Positions 39,052 to 39,074 of a DNA stretch of 39,074 nt are shown one piece after another. Location: NCBI GenBank assembly GCA_021205095.1, contig JAJPYE010000048.1, forward strand, positions 1 to 39,074. Reading direction: 5' to 3'. The position numbers and the translations under genes were made by a program. Source of the stretch: Oscillospiraceae bacterium. GTDB lineage: Bacteria > Bacillota > Clostridia > Oscillospirales > Oscillospiraceae. The notes under the pieces are model-generated. The model made no database searches. It was not told the DNA's origin and saw only the letters and a list, made by a program, of their open reading frames with translations. Positions within the stretch are counted from its first letter, which is position 1; every line of letters starts with the position of its first letter.

Positions 39052-39074
39052 AGCATTTCGTAAAATTTCACTTT

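Overview
The window is a GC-rich (by eye around 60%) chromosomal segment of a low-oxygen Firmicute. The best guess is the class Clostridia, family Oscillospiraceae (the Flavonifractor / Lawsonibacter / Intestinimonas / Oscillibacter neighbourhood). The reasons are strong AGGAGG ribosome binding sites, sigma-A promoters with near-consensus -35/-10 boxes, a THF-I riboswitch before a folate ECF transporter, a Gld-type ABC operon with GldG and DUF4340 partners, an S-layer-homology protein, acidic surface proteins, and an iron-sulfur enoate-reductase-like flavoenzyme. No rRNA, tRNA, CRISPR array, phage gene or transposase was seen.

Layout. (1) 1-4890, plus strand: branched-chain amino acid genes ilvC (cut by the left edge), ilvD and ilvA, with a DUF815 AAA+ ATPase translationally coupled between ilvD and ilvA. 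(2) 4900-7351: a MATE exporter facing a TetR regulator and a small XRE regulator whose promoter carries two matching dyads. (3) 7536-9639: promoter, THF-I riboswitch, folT-like S component, ruvX and a DUF1015 gene, overlapping end to start. (4) 9640-10604: GC-rich spacer, repeat copy A, and a lipoprotein with a duplicated domain. (5) 10771-11730: EamA transporter. (6) 11968-17268: four overlapping genes for a Gld-type ABC system (ATPase, permease, GldG-like, DUF4340). (7) 17351-19321, minus: large FMN/FeS/FAD ene-reductase-like enzyme. (8) 19592-22133: DegV protein, then an ECF sigma factor with its anti-sigma partner. (9) 22134-22639: repeat copy B and a terminator. (10) 22654-27383, minus: cysteine-repeat membrane protein, MFS carrier, allene-oxide-cyclase-like barrel protein and an FAD dehydrogenase/reductase, probably one transcription unit. 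(11) 27809-31936, minus: HtrA-type protease, uracil permease, GT2 glycosyltransferase. (12) 32199-34406: S-layer-homology protein. (13) 34476-35924, minus: nicotinate phosphoribosyltransferase. (14) 36079-38962: split transketolase and a galactokinase-like GHMP kinase, coupled by ATGA overlaps. (15) A compact three-way-junction palindrome at the right end.

How the parts work together. Most genes are housekeeping: isoleucine/valine synthesis, folate and uracil uptake, NAD salvage, pentose phosphate metabolism and envelope maintenance. The most specialised block is the minus-strand flavoenzyme region (17351-19321 and 22654-27383). There, a carrier, a barrel-fold enzyme candidate and two flavoproteins look like an uptake and anaerobic reduction/isomerisation pathway for an unidentified small molecule.

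The observation most likely to be new is a palindromic non-coding element present twice (9761-9878 and 22382-22602). Its two copies share a long imperfect stem, show a compensatory base-pair change, have very different apical parts, and each ends directly beside the U-tract of an intrinsic terminator. All family assignments come from reading the sequence and recall of family motifs; no database search was possible.
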